NCBI RefSeq assembly: GCF_014279975.1
Contig: NZ_CP047936.1
Coordinates: 1,984,001 to 2,048,000 of the forward strand
Length of the DNA stretch: 64,000 nucleotides
Direction of reading: 5' to 3'
DNA from: Synechococcus sp. BIOS-U3-1
Lineage (GTDB): Bacteria > Cyanobacteriota > Cyanobacteriia > PCC-6307 > Cyanobiaceae
Shown: piece after piece, positions 25,890 to 33,657 of the stretch
Layout: each line of letters begins with the position of its first letter
How positions within the stretch are numbered: the stretch's first letter is position 1
Position numbers and translations under genes: made by a program
Notes under the pieces: model-generated
The model's database searches: none
What the model saw: only the letters and a program-made list of their open reading frames with translations
Told to the model about the DNA's origin: nothing

Positions 25890-26030
25890 AAGGTTAGAGA
25901 CGACTCCCTATGCCATCTACCACCAATTAAAACCCCCCAAAGGAACTAAGGACCCAGGGCGATCTTTAGCTCGAATGGGGGATGTAAACCGGATCAATCC
26001 GGGTGAAGTTGTGATGGGTGGAATTGATTG

Positions 26031-26219
26031 ATGGACAAAACAACTAAAACCACAGGCTCTCTGGCTGGAGACATCGTTGTCGCCACTCTGTTGACAATAG
26101 TCTTTGCAACTGCATTTGCTTTTGTGGCCAACAGTCACTCGCAGCAATACAAAGATTGCATTACGCAGAGTGATCTCACTAGCGACCAATGCAGTCTGCT
26201 CTACCCCGCACAGCGATGA
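26031..26219 (+). CDS. Small single-helix membrane protein
   Basis: The 62-residue protein MDKTTKTTGSLAGDIVVATL continues with a hydrophobic helix (LTIVFATAFAFVANS) and a short exported tail containing a Cys pair (KDCITQSD...DQCSLLYP). An upstream TTG is an alternative start. Unknown function. Confidence 0.62.
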   Translation: MDKTTKTTGSLAGDIVVATLLTIVFATAFAFVANSHSQQYKDCITQSDLTSDQCSLLYPAQR

Positions 26220-26379
26220 ATGCCGCATCGATTCAATGCAAGATCAGCTCCGAGCAACGACAAGCCCATAGAAAAATGGGGACCACGCGGTGGTCGATAC
26301 ACAGAGCATCGAACGAAATCTGGGCGACCCTGGCGGCGTTACTTCTGACTAAATCAGTATTAAGGAAAAACAGAAGAAA

Positions 26380-26628
26380 CTACAATATATACTTCTTGTT
26401 ACAGTATTCTAAGGATGGGGCCATTGGCTTGCCTTCGTCCATGATTTTTGTCAAAGCACAATGGCAATAATCTTGGATATCCTTAAGAGTGCTGCTGAGC
26501 CCCTTTAGTTCAACTGATGTCAATGCATGCGCAATGCATGATTCAGATTCAACTTGAGGGTATGCAAGGGCAGACCCAGTCGTTATCAGTGATGTCGCGG
26601 TCAATACTGCCAGTGAAAGCTTTTTCAT
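26380..26628 (-). CDS. Small secreted Cys-containing protein
   Basis: The 82-residue product starts with a clear signal peptide (MKKLSLAVLTATSLITTGSA, cleavage near ALA). The mature part of about 60 residues has four Cys (ESCIAHAL, YCHCALTK, LEYCNKK), suggesting two disulfides. The inner ATG at 26628 is preferred because it places the signal at the N-terminus. No family is recognised. Confidence 0.72.
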   Translation of the reverse strand: MKKLSLAVLTATSLITTGSALAYPQVESESCIAHALTSVELKGLSSTLKDIQDYCHCALTKIMDEGKPMAPSLEYCNKKYIL

Positions 26629-26939
26629 GAGTTCAGCTTGTGATGTACCCATATTCTCAGTTGGCAGGATTACCAAGGTCACAACCTGCAGGGTAGATCC
26701 CAGTCATATCAAGCGATTGCAGTCAAATAACGCCCTCAAGCCTGCAGCCATCAGCAGCAGAGCCAGCGCCCCAAAAGCTAGTTGTAGCAAGGAGTTTTAA
26801 GCCGCCAGTAGCCTATAATCCCGCACCAACCAGCAGCTCGGACCCGCAGGCAAACCTACCACCTAAATCTCAGTCACTGCAATGCATCTCAGCCGTTGAT
26901 CGCCTGAAACGCGCAGCTATTCACTCGCTGAAGGGGTGA

Positions 26940-27020
26940 TGCACCTTCACCACCCCTTCAGCGACGGCAGCTTGCCTTTAATTAATAATTACTACGCTCA
27001 ATCGCACCAGGCATTGGAGG
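26940..27020 (-). repeat. Dispersed repeat R1, inverted copy E
   Basis: Reverse orientation of R1: CACCTTCACCACCCCTTCAG, CGACGGCAGCTTGCC, then ACTACGCTCAATCGCACCAG. The rest of 26629-27100 shows no convincing gene. Confidence 0.78.
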
Positions 27021-27100
27021 CAGAAAGATGGACAAAGGTTGTGATTGAAGAAACAACAAAACAATTGATGCGAATGGTAAGCGGATTACGATTGCAAGTT

Positions 27101-27370
27101 TCAATTACAGACATTTTGACAATGTGACTGGCAAAAATAAGACCAAAGTGATCCAACATCACCACCAGCATCACCGCCAGCCATTCTCTCAAGTTCTTTG
27201 CCTGAAAGCTCTGGTTGAGCTTTCTGCAAGTCTTCAGCAGAGATGCTGAAACCGGCTTCTTCGGCAGTCGCCACAACGGCATCAGTATCGGCAGCTGCTT
27301 TGAGCTTCTCCTGAAGAGTGGTGTTGCCTCTGACTTTTTCCAGGAAGGGTTTGAGTTGTTCTTTAGTCAT
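27101..27370 (-). CDS. Nif11-leader RiPP precursor (three-Cys core)
   Basis: The 89-residue peptide has a divergent Nif11 leader (MTKEQLKPFLEKVRGNTTLQ) ending GKELERMAGG. The core DAGGDVGSLWSYFCQSHCQN-VCN has three Cys and two Ser, suited to thioether rings. A good GGAGA ribosome binding site lies in GGAGACACCCATG, shared with the gene at 31016. Unlike the plus-strand group it does not use the MTAEQT leader. Confidence 0.86.
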   Translation of the reverse strand: MTKEQLKPFLEKVRGNTTLQEKLKAAADTDAVVATAEEAGFSISAEDLQKAQPELSGKELERMAGGDAGGDVGSLWSYFCQSHCQNVCN

Positions 27371-27689
27371 GGGTGTCTCCGAAAGGGACCCTTTGGTTCT
27401 ACGCCTGTTGCACAGCAGTGAGCAGAGGGGCAGCCGACCTGAGCCGTACGGTTTCAGGAACTTTCAAGACGGTTTGTTCGGAGGCAGAATCACAGGCTTT
27501 GATTGTGTTGCAGTGTCTCCTGTGCCTTGGTGGGCAGCGGGGCGATGGCAACAACAGAATCCAGCAACTCAATGGAGAGAGGGCGCAGTATTGATAAGGC
27601 GTCAGTTCGCGCATGATGCCGAGCTTTGGTTGGGTGCGCTTGCCAGTGCCACTGACAGTCACCACCTGGGCTGACACCGCTTCCACCCG

Positions 27690-27922
27690 CCTGATTTCTA
27701 CATCGTTTCCATGCCTCGATCGCGTTGTGGCGAAGCATTCGTCGAACGGCAAGAGCACCACCACCCCTGAGCGGCCTCGTTTCCACGACGACCAACTGGG
27801 CATGAGCCGTGGGTGAGTCATTCGTGAAATTGCAGACCTTCCCCCACTGGGGTTTTCTCCAGCCAATTCACGCCATTCTTCGGCGCATACCTACCGACGA
27901 GTGGCCTGTCCTTATTGGGCAT
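27690..27922 (-). pseudogene. DUF1651-like gene with frameshifts
   Basis: The start MPNKDRPLVGRYAPKNGV is followed by a frameshift near 27845. The sequence then continues in another frame as VCNFTNDSPTAHAQ and VVVETRPLRGGGALAVRRML, and a second one-base loss plus a TAG occurs near 27710. The intact paralogue is at 30008-30271. Confidence 0.75.
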
Positions 27923-28026
27923 CGGTAAAGTCTGGCCAGCATCCGGATCAAACCGGATCAATTTGCATTTGCGGGCTTGCCTCTATCTTTACTCAAGGGA
28001 AAATCACGATATTTGCAGACTTTTAG

Positions 28027-28323
28027 ATGGCACGTTTCATGATCCAGTGGTGCGCTCCTGCTCCTACTGAGAAGTACGCAAACGCCATCGTTGATTACAT
28101 CAGCAACGGTAAGACGATGGATGAATTTGCCGGGTTCAAAGTACTGGCACGTCAGATCCACCCCCATACCGGTGGAGGCGTACTACTGGTGGAAGCCGAC
28201 AACATGGCAGCAGTTCAGAAGCACACATATCCCTGGACCAAGGGTCTCGGAGTCACCGCGACGATTACCCCCGGCCTTAGCGACGAGGAGTTTGTCGAGC
28301 TGGAAGGGAGTACCCCCAACTGA
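28027..28323 (+). CDS. DUF3303-like small protein
   Basis: The 98-residue protein MARFMIQWCAPAPTEKYANA has a central FAGFKVLARQIHPHTGGGVL and a C-terminal TPGLSDEEFVELEG, a pattern I associate with the DUF3303 family (ferredoxin-like alpha/beta fold of unknown function). A related but distinct member is at 53340. Decayed pieces of near-identical copies occur at 39830-40074 and 44520-44665, so this gene has been duplicated in the region. Confidence 0.78.
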   Translation: MARFMIQWCAPAPTEKYANAIVDYISNGKTMDEFAGFKVLARQIHPHTGGGVLLVEADNMAAVQKHTYPWTKGLGVTATITPGLSDEEFVELEGSTPN

Positions 28324-28510
28324 CCAGAAGGCAGCAGGCTGACTCCCTACAGGGCAGTTGGTTAATCCACGGAAAAACTGGATACAGCTCGCCTTCTGTA
28401 TCCAGAAACGTCAATCACGGGGTCGAGCCGTATGGCAGCAAATCCCATAAGACTCATTCAACTGTATGAAAAACTGAGATGGCACTTAGATTGCTTTCTT
28501 ACTTGAATTC

Positions 28511-28828
28511 ATGAAAGTACTATCCCTATTTGGAGTTCTGCTCATCTCAGTTGCGCCTGTTTTTGCTGTTAATCCTGAGCAAGAGTCAAGACTCAAAGAG
28601 TCTTGGTGGCCAAAGCAAGGAACAAGTTTTAGATGCTACATGGAACTTGAAGAGAATGGAATATTCCTATTTAAAGAAGTTTTATCTGAGAGTGAAATTA
28701 GTTGGGAGTTATTCCCACGTCCACAGCCAAAACATTTTGAATTCATAGAAGACAAAGGTGGTGCTTGGGTAGGAGGTGCAGATGACACCCGGCTTGTTCG
28801 CACACAGGCCGGAATCTGTCATTACTAA
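28511..28828 (+). CDS. Small secreted protein, 105 aa
   Basis: A signal peptide MKVLSLFGVLLISVAPVFAV (cleavage after VFA) is followed by a mature domain of about 85 residues with two Cys (FRCYMELE, AGICHY). The Cys pair near both ends may form one disulfide. No family is recognised; size and layout match other secreted proteins here. Confidence 0.72.
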   Translation: MKVLSLFGVLLISVAPVFAVNPEQESRLKESWWPKQGTSFRCYMELEENGIFLFKEVLSESEISWELFPRPQPKHFEFIEDKGGAWVGGADDTRLVRTQAGICHY

Positions 28829-29114
28829 AGCAATAGCGTTGCTTTTATCGGATGAGAAAAACAGGGCTGGACAGAGGGGATGCAGGCAACTGATCGATGG
28901 TGCAGCAGCCGTTGATTGGCTGGAGCTGTACGGGCAGAAGTGATCAGGGTGTACCCCTGCCATTTATGGAGATCCGACAACTTGGTCCCGATAGTGCTTG
29001 ATTTTTCAAAAAGCTCTTGACAAGCTAACCGTGTGAACACAGGCGGGAGGAGATAACGGTCCTCCCTTTCCTGTTGTCGGATCTTGAGCTGAAGTGACTT
29101 TGGCTCGTTTGAAG
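28829..29114. other. Intergenic stretch with an 11-bp inverted repeat
   Basis: GATCCGACAAC at 28971 and its complement GTTGTCGGATC at 29073 bracket about 90 bp. A short frame before it (QLIDGAAAVDWLELYGQK) looks like a gene fragment. No complete gene is visible. Confidence 0.5.
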
Positions 29115-29195
29115 ATGCGCCTTCACCACCCTTTCAGCGACGGTGGCTTGTCTAAGCTAATAATTACTGCGCTTAATCGTGCCTGGTATTGAATG
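29115..29195 (-). repeat. Dispersed repeat R1, inverted copy F
   Basis: Reverse orientation of R1: CGCCTTCACCACCCTTTCAG, CGACGGTGGCTTG, then AATCGTGCCTGGTATTGAA. Confidence 0.8.
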
Positions 29196-29214
29196 TTGAT
29201 TTGTGGCAACAGTG

Positions 29215-29538
29215 CTACCAGACGTCAGGGCAAAGCAATGCTTTTAGTTTTTTGTATTCCATCAATTTTTCTCGGCCAGATTCAACGCTGAGGAATTCAC
29301 CATTGGACACCATGGCCTCTGCGATAATTCGCGTCGCGGTGGGGCTGAACACAGAAAGGCCCTCTTGATTGGTATGCCTATCCCTTACGCACATTTCTTT
29401 CACAAATTCGATCTCGTAATCATCATACAGATCGACCAAAAAGTCTTTGTATTCGCCTGCTACGACTGAAATTTCAGATAGACAAATGAGAGCGATAAAC
29501 AAAAGCAATTTCCTTCCGATGGAGAGGCGGCGAAGCAT
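29215..29538 (-). CDS. Small secreted protein, 107 aa
   Basis: The N-terminus MLRRLSIGRKLLLFIALICL is a signal peptide or anchor, with possible cleavage near VAG. The mature part is helical and acidic, with Cys in KEMCVRDRH and LLCPDVW near the C-terminus. No family is recognised. R1 copy F lies just past its stop codon. Confidence 0.68.
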   Translation of the reverse strand: MLRRLSIGRKLLLFIALICLSEISVVAGEYKDFLVDLYDDYEIEFVKEMCVRDRHTNQEGLSVFSPTATRIIAEAMVSNGEFLSVESGREKLMEYKKLKALLCPDVW

Positions 29539-30007
29539 GGATTAGGCGTTATTCCGCGCATGATGCCGCGCTTTGCTTGGTTGCGCTTGCAGTGGTCACC
29601 ACCTAGGCAGGCAACGCCATTGGTGCCATCGTTCAGTCATGAGGGACAACATCCGCCGAATCCTGAAAGTTGCGGCGCCATTCGGTGTCATGGCGTTGGG
29701 TTGGTAAGCCTTCGTGCCCAACTTCAAACTGCTCAGGCTTGGGACTGATCGCTCTCAAGAATAGATTCATCTTGAACGACTCTTCAATGCAGCCGACCAT
29801 TTGAGGTACGACCTGTTTACGCCGCAGTCCACTAAGGATTGGAATCTGTATGCGCGGGATGGGCGGTCAGACAATGGATCTCAGAACCACTTTTGGACGG
29901 GGCACGAAAGGACCGAATTCTCAAAAAGGGCGAGGCTCTCATGCTCAAAGAGTGCGGACCAAATCCAGAAAGACTTGATCCCATGCCGTAAGTCCAGTTT
30001 GGACAAG
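29539..30007. other. Intergenic stretch without a convincing gene
   Basis: The first 70 bp (GCGCATGATGCCG, TTGGTTGCGCTTGC, GTCACCACCTAGGC) resembles 27610-27680, a short dispersed sequence. A 22-codon frame at 29639 (MRDNIRRILKVAAPFGVMAL) is too short to support. Confidence 0.5.
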
Positions 30008-30271
30008 TCACCACCTGGGCTGACAGCGTTTCCAGCCACCTGACTTCTGCATGGTCTCCCAAGCCTCGATGGCGTTGTGGCGCAGCATCCTGCGAATGAC
30101 CGGCTGAGCACTGCCGCGTAATGGCCTGGTCTCCACGACGACCCACTGGGCATGAGCTGTTGGATTGCTGTTGGTGAAGCTGCAGACCTTTTGCTCCTGG
30201 TCGTTCAACAACCAACCGACACCGTCCTTCGGTGCATGTCGGTCAACAAGTGGACGGTCCTTGTTTGGCAT
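30008..30271 (-). CDS. DUF1651-like protein (intact copy)
   Basis: The 87-residue protein begins MPNKDRPLVDRHAPKDGVGW and ends with VETRPLRGSAQPVIRRMLRH and IEAWETMQKSGGW, the pattern of the DUF1651 family of picocyanobacteria. The ATG at 30271 is supported by the conserved MPNKDRP start in all copies. It is the only uninterrupted copy; broken ones lie at 18270-18747, 27690, 31830, 33868, 39560 and 42580. It is basic and probably soluble; its function is unknown. Confidence 0.8.
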   Translation of the reverse strand: MPNKDRPLVDRHAPKDGVGWLLNDQEQKVCSFTNSNPTAHAQWVVVETRPLRGSAQPVIRRMLRHNAIEAWETMQKSGGWKRCQPRW

Positions 30272-30534
30272 CGGTGGAGTCTGGCGAATTCGTCTGTCCA
30301 CCAAGCGAAAGACCATCTGCTCAAACGGCGCTGCATTGAATCGCCAAAATTTGATGCGCTGCTTGACTTCTAGCTCTCAGGCAAACACCATCTAGCCCAA
30401 TAGTTGGCCCATTTATGTTCAGATCTGCTGCAGCGCAGACTTTTTGAGGTTTTTCTGCCTGCTGGGCCAACACTTTTGTTCCTCCAGAAGCAGCTCTTCG
30501 GAGCGAAAAATGAGGGTCGGCTGCTGAACCCTGC

Positions 30535-30762
30535 ATGTTTCTCGAAATCCCCGTTTTGCTCGAAGCAGGCATCTCGGTGAACGATGAAATCGCAACTCAC
30601 ATCCACTGCCTTAAGCAGCCTGATCTGACCACAGAGGATCGCGACCACATCCAGCAGAACCTTGCCCGAGGTTGTGCCCGTGGCCTGCAGCTCATCGCAC
30701 TGCATCAGCTGCACCTGTCTCTCCGCCTCGATGAGCTGGTCGTGGAGATGGCCGACGCTTGA
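30535..30762 (+). CDS. Hypothetical protein, 75 aa
   Basis: The 75-residue product (MFLEIPVLLEAGISVNDEIA) appears all-helical, with a Leu/His-rich C-terminal helix (LQLIALHQLHLSLRLDELVV). A clean terminator lies about 30 bp after its stop, which supports expression. No family is recognised. Confidence 0.6.
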   Translation: MFLEIPVLLEAGISVNDEIATHIHCLKQPDLTTEDRDHIQQNLARGCARGLQLIALHQLHLSLRLDELVVEMADA

Positions 30763-30787
30763 TCTGCTTGGCCTCCGTTGAGGTTCA

Positions 30788-30815
30788 GCAGCCCCGCCAA
30801 GCGCGGGGCTTTTTA
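30788..30815 (+). terminator. Terminator after the 30535 gene
   Basis: AGCCCCGC CAA GCGCGGGGCT stem followed by TTTTT. The stop codon of the converging gene (30813) lies in the T-run. Confidence 0.88.
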
Positions 30816-30959
30816 TTGCCCCGGAGCCCTCGCGAGGATGTGGGTCACGAAATCAGCGTTGACCCAGCGGATCACGCCTGAATCCACATCAGCGATCTGA
30901 AAGAGATTGTGGATGCTCGGATCACGGGCACCGCCGCCGCAGTGGATCACCTGGCCCAT
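30813..30959 (-). CDS. Short DUF3104-like protein
   Basis: This 48-codon frame encodes MGQVIHCGGGARDPSIHNLF then QIADVDSGVIRWVNADFVTH, the second half of a DUF3104-like protein (full-length example at 58717). The usual N-terminal half (KAGDLVLVQ...WW) is absent; a terminator of the upstream gene lies right before it. It is therefore probably a truncated gene, though start and stop are intact. Confidence 0.5.
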   Translation of the reverse strand: MGQVIHCGGGARDPSIHNLFQIADVDSGVIRWVNADFVTHILARAPGQ

Positions 30960-30971
30960 CCACGATTCCCC

Positions 30972-30997
30972 AAAAAAAACCCGCTATTTGCGGGCAT
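30972..30997 (-). terminator. Terminator of the 31016 peptide gene (minus)
   Basis: On the minus strand GCCCGCAAATAGCGGGTTTTTTTT: CCCGC/GCGGG stem with eight T, 20 bp after the stop of 31016-31276. Confidence 0.85.
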
Positions 30998-31015
30998 TCT
31001 TGATTTCACTTGGCT

Positions 31016-31276
31016 TCAGTTGTCAGCCGTATAGTTTTTGCAGTGCGTATTTTGGTGGCATTGGCACCAAGATCCAAACTGTCCGGCGTTTGTAGCTTCA
31101 AGCTCCTCCTCTGTAATTTTAACGGGTAGATTGAAAAGGTTGGCAGATATCGCAAAACCCTCTGCTCTCGCAGTATCAACAACCTCTTCTGTTGACTTTG
31201 CAGCCTTGATTTTCTCCTGAAGGCTTCTGTCACCTTCGAGTTTTACGAGAATTGCATTGAGTTGTTCTTGAGTCAT
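31016..31276 (-). CDS. Nif11-leader RiPP precursor with NAG motif
   Basis: The 86-residue peptide has a Nif11 leader (MTQEQLNAILVKLEGDRSLQ). Where the others have GG it reads EEELEATNAG, so cleavage would follow Asn-Ala-Gly. The core QFGSWCQCHQNTHCKNYTADN has three Cys and several Thr/Ser. The ribosome binding site GGAGACACCC matches that of the 27101 gene, and about 100 bp of upstream sequence is also partly alike. A strong terminator follows. Confidence 0.83.
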   Translation of the reverse strand: MTQEQLNAILVKLEGDRSLQEKIKAAKSTEEVVDTARAEGFAISANLFNLPVKITEEELEATNAGQFGSWCQCHQNTHCKNYTADN

Positions 31277-31507
31277 GGGTGTCTCCGAGTGGGACCTGCT
31301 CGGTCTATTCCCGCTGGATCACGCATGGAAGTGGGGCGACCGTCCTTCGAGGTTCGGTTTCAGGACCTTTTCGGACGGGTTCTGCGGGAGCAAAGTCGCA
31401 TGTTTCTATGGCGTTGTGACAAAGCTTGCTTCTGCTTTTGGCGGCTCTGGCGTGCGTTACGGAATCTCTGAAGAAATAGAAAGGTGAATTAGTCGTCGAA
31501 AGCTTTA

Positions 31508-31813
31508 TCAGTTGAACAAGCAGCGGACATTATCGTGATCGACCGAGAATTCAATGATCTCCCCACCTAACATCCAGGGTGCGGTGACTAGAACCGCCTG
31601 GTAATCAGTGCTTTTTACGCCGAGTTCCCAGGTGGCCAGTGAGAACCCGTTGTCACTTTTGAACAGCGCGGAACCTGATTTACGAAGTTCGATCGATTCC
31701 TCTCCCGCTGTAATAAGAACCCCCCAAGGTCGACAAAATTGCTTAGCTTGAGTGGGTAATAAGATCAGCATCGAAGCAGTAGCAATAGTTGTAATGGCAG
31801 TGAGGTTTCTCAT
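31508..31813 (-). CDS. Small secreted protein, 101 aa
   Basis: The ATG at 31813 begins a signal peptide (MRNLTAITTIATASMLILLP, cleavage after TQA). The mature part of about 80 residues has two Cys (KQFCRPWG and VRCLFN) near the two ends. Upstream, in the same frame, lies a DUF1651 start fragment; the longer read-through protein is unlikely. No family is recognised. Confidence 0.7.
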   Translation of the reverse strand: MRNLTAITTIATASMLILLPTQAKQFCRPWGVLITAGEESIELRKSGSALFKSDNGFSLATWELGVKSTDYQAVLVTAPWMLGGEIIEFSVDHDNVRCLFN

Positions 31814-31829
31814 GGCAGGTCTGATTCGC

Positions 31830-31936
31830 AAGACAAAAACATAGCTTTTTAGCAGCTGCTTCTGATCTTTCACCAACCAGCCGACACCGTTCTTCGGTGC
31901 GTGGCGATCAACAAGCGGGCGGTCCTTGTTCGGCAT
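31830..31936 (-). pseudogene. DUF1651-like N-terminal fragment
   Basis: MPNKDRPLVDRHAPKNGVGW-LVKDQKQLLK matches the start of the intact copy at 30271. It then diverges and runs in frame into the secreted protein gene at 31813. Confidence 0.7.
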
Positions 31937-31953
31937 CAATCAACGATGGCGAG

Positions 31954-32295
31954 TCAGCGTGCCTTTGAGGGTTTGCGATGGGGGATCTCAGTAACACCGT
32001 TTTTAGTGCGAAAGATGGTCAAGTCTCTATTTCGATCCACCTGCCAGGTAGCGGGAAAAACCTTGCCATCGCTTTCAACTGAAATCTCACCAGAAGCAGG
32101 TTTCCAATAGATGACACGCTTGTTGTCGCTGGCGTAGGTCACCTCGAACGACTCAGTGTCCTCCCGCACGAAGCAAGCCTCTGAAACGCCATTGAAAGTG
32201 CATGTTCCATGAAATCCAATGATGGGCCGAGCGACAGCCACAGAAGCCGAGCAGCAACCCGCAGCAGCGATTAGTGCTGGTCGAAAACGGTTCAT
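31954..32295 (-). CDS. Small secreted protein, 113 aa
   Basis: A signal peptide (MNRFRPALIAAAGCCSASVA, cleavage after VAR or VA) is followed by a beta-rich mature domain containing a Cys pair (HGTCTFNGVSEACFV) and RVIYWKPASGEISVESDGKV. It is reminiscent of small secreted beta-barrel proteins of cyanobacteria, but no family is assigned. Confidence 0.72.
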   Translation of the reverse strand: MNRFRPALIAAAGCCSASVAVARPIIGFHGTCTFNGVSEACFVREDTESFEVTYASDNKRVIYWKPASGEISVESDGKVFPATWQVDRNRDLTIFRTKNGVTEIPHRKPSKAR

Positions 32296-32446
32296 TGATA
32301 ACGCCTGAGCAGTTCCACCAATACGGCAGTTTCGTCACTAAACAATTTTGCTGTGCGCAAGTGGGTCGTCCTTGCTTGGCATGCCGACACGATGGCGAAA
32401 CGGCCTTGCGAATACTGGGCAAACTGAGACCTGCAATCAGTTGTTC

Positions 32447-32704
32447 ATGCCAGAAACCACCAGCCCGAAAGTCGAACTGATGTGTCTGCAGGGGTTGGCT
32501 GATCTGGAACGAATCGAAGGGCCATTTCTGAATGCACTGGCCGCAAGCGACCCCGAGGGAGCGGCGGTCATGCTGTTTTTGTTGCTGGCCCACATGGCTT
32601 CGACGAGCAAGCGGCTTCTGGGAGCGATGGTGGTCGATCGGCTGGATGCTGAAACCGATGCCGTGGAAAGGCCAACTGCTCACGAGGCAGTCGGCCGATC
32701 CTGA
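32447..32704 (+). CDS. Hypothetical helical protein, 85 aa
   Basis: The ATG at 32447 (MPETTSPKVELMCLQGLADL) gives an all-helical protein with a hydrophobic middle (AAVMLFLLLAHMASTSKRLL). A frameshifted copy of its first 30 codons occurs at 39702-39800, which supports this start. A 10-bp hairpin follows. No family is recognised. Confidence 0.65.
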   Translation: MPETTSPKVELMCLQGLADLERIEGPFLNALAASDPEGAAVMLFLLLAHMASTSKRLLGAMVVDRLDAETDAVERPTAHEAVGRS

Positions 32705-32709
32705 AAAAA

Positions 32710-32738
32710 GTGGTCCCACCTAGTCGCAGTGGGACCAC
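32710..32738. terminator. 10-bp perfect inverted repeat
   Basis: GTGGTCCCAC / GTGGGACCAC with a 9-nt loop, preceded by AAAAAA and followed by a weak T-run. It would work better as a terminator on the minus strand. Confidence 0.5.
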
Positions 32739-32831
32739 TCTGGTCCCTTTCAAGGACATCCCAGGTCGACCTCTGGGCCATAAAACCCAGTCATAGCCTT
32801 GAAATCCCTTGGCACGACAGGAAAATTTTTT

Positions 32832-32874
32832 CCTTCTAAGCAGTCGGTCGAAAGTTCGAATCCATCAGGGGGCG
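32832..32874 (+). repeat. tRNA-Arg 3' fragment (att-like copy 4)
   Basis: 43 bp matching the tRNA-Arg 3' half from the anticodon loop to the acceptor end; the T-stem is changed from GATGG to GAAAG, so it cannot form a tRNA. It marks a distal island boundary candidate. Confidence 0.85.
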
Positions 32875-33152
32875 TCAGTTACAGCAAAGCTTCGCAGCAG
32901 TCACCACCCACCATTCGGCGAGTTATTTAATGCCCTGGACCGATGACAAAACCGGCTTCCGCGTGAACTAAACCAGACAGGCAGGTCGTTCAGAGCCATT
33001 TAAGAGAAGCACACCAGAGCTGTTCAGTGGGCTTCACCTGAAACTCGACTGATCTTCTTCCGACTTTCACCAAAAAAACTTCCGAGAATCACTCAAAGAG
33101 TGGTCATTCTCAATTCATCGGGGTCTCTACTCCCTACTCGCGTCTCAAAACA
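32875..33152. other. Non-coding stretch with R2 trace
   Basis: Contains CACCAGAGCTGTTCAGTGGGCTTCACC (33011-33038), a degenerate piece of module R2, upstream of the gene at 33153. No other feature is seen. Confidence 0.5.
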
Positions 33153-33323
33153 ATGACAGATCAAACATCATTAGCAACGAAGTCGACGCGTGAACTCGAC
33201 TACTTTGATCCCAGCCTTGAGGTTATTGATCATTACTTCTCTTGCATAAAATTGTGCAATCTAAATGATCAAAATTGTCCAATTAATTGCCTTGCTGAAC
33301 ACTTAGGTTTTGGCGATGGCTGA
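33153..33323 (+). CDS. Twin-CX3C mini-protein
   Basis: The 56-residue peptide MTDQTSLATKSTRELDYFDP is followed by FSCIKLCNLNDQNCPINCLA-EHLG. The four Cys form CX3C-X6-CX3C in a helix-turn-helix context, which would give a disulfide-linked or metal-binding hairpin. A clear paralogue is at 40099-40275. No signal peptide or GG leader is seen. The pattern resembles twin-CX3C chaperone folds by convergence only. Function unknown. Confidence 0.7.
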   Translation: MTDQTSLATKSTRELDYFDPSLEVIDHYFSCIKLCNLNDQNCPINCLAEHLGFGDG

Positions 33324-33657
33324 TGTTTACTTTGATAAGCACTACGCCAATCCCACCAAGCGCCGAGTTTTTGCTCCCCCGGAGCCTTGGCGTCACCGAC
33401 TGCCGCAGAAGTTAGTACTTCAATGGCGACCACTGCCTGCACCGATGCAGTGGAGCGTTGTTTGCAACCTGGGTGAGCAACGATTCATTGGCGCGTCACT
33501 GACTCCATCGACCCATTTCCAGCACTTCCGCTTCTGCCATTGCGCGTGCTTTGGGTGGTGGCCGTCTCGTCGCCTTTGAGCTGACGTCAACGCAGATGGG
33601 CTGGACAGATCCCGAGGTGGACAAAGGCGACATCATGTGAGGACCTACTTCACTTCG

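Noticed and set aside
29639-29707. 22-codon frame MRDNIRRILKVAAPFGVMAL
   Set aside because: Too short to distinguish from chance.
17257-33000. CRISPR array or phage interpretation of the direct repeats
   Set aside because: Repeats are long, unevenly spaced and include tRNA and terminator parts; there are no regular spacers, cas genes or phage structural genes.
33310-33579. 89-codon plus-strand frame (MAMADVYFDKHYANPTKRRV)
   Set aside because: It overlaps the end of the twin-CX3C gene and loses protein-like character. A different frame near 33540-33640 (ARALGGGRLVAFELTSTQMG) looks more like a gene relic, but neither is complete.
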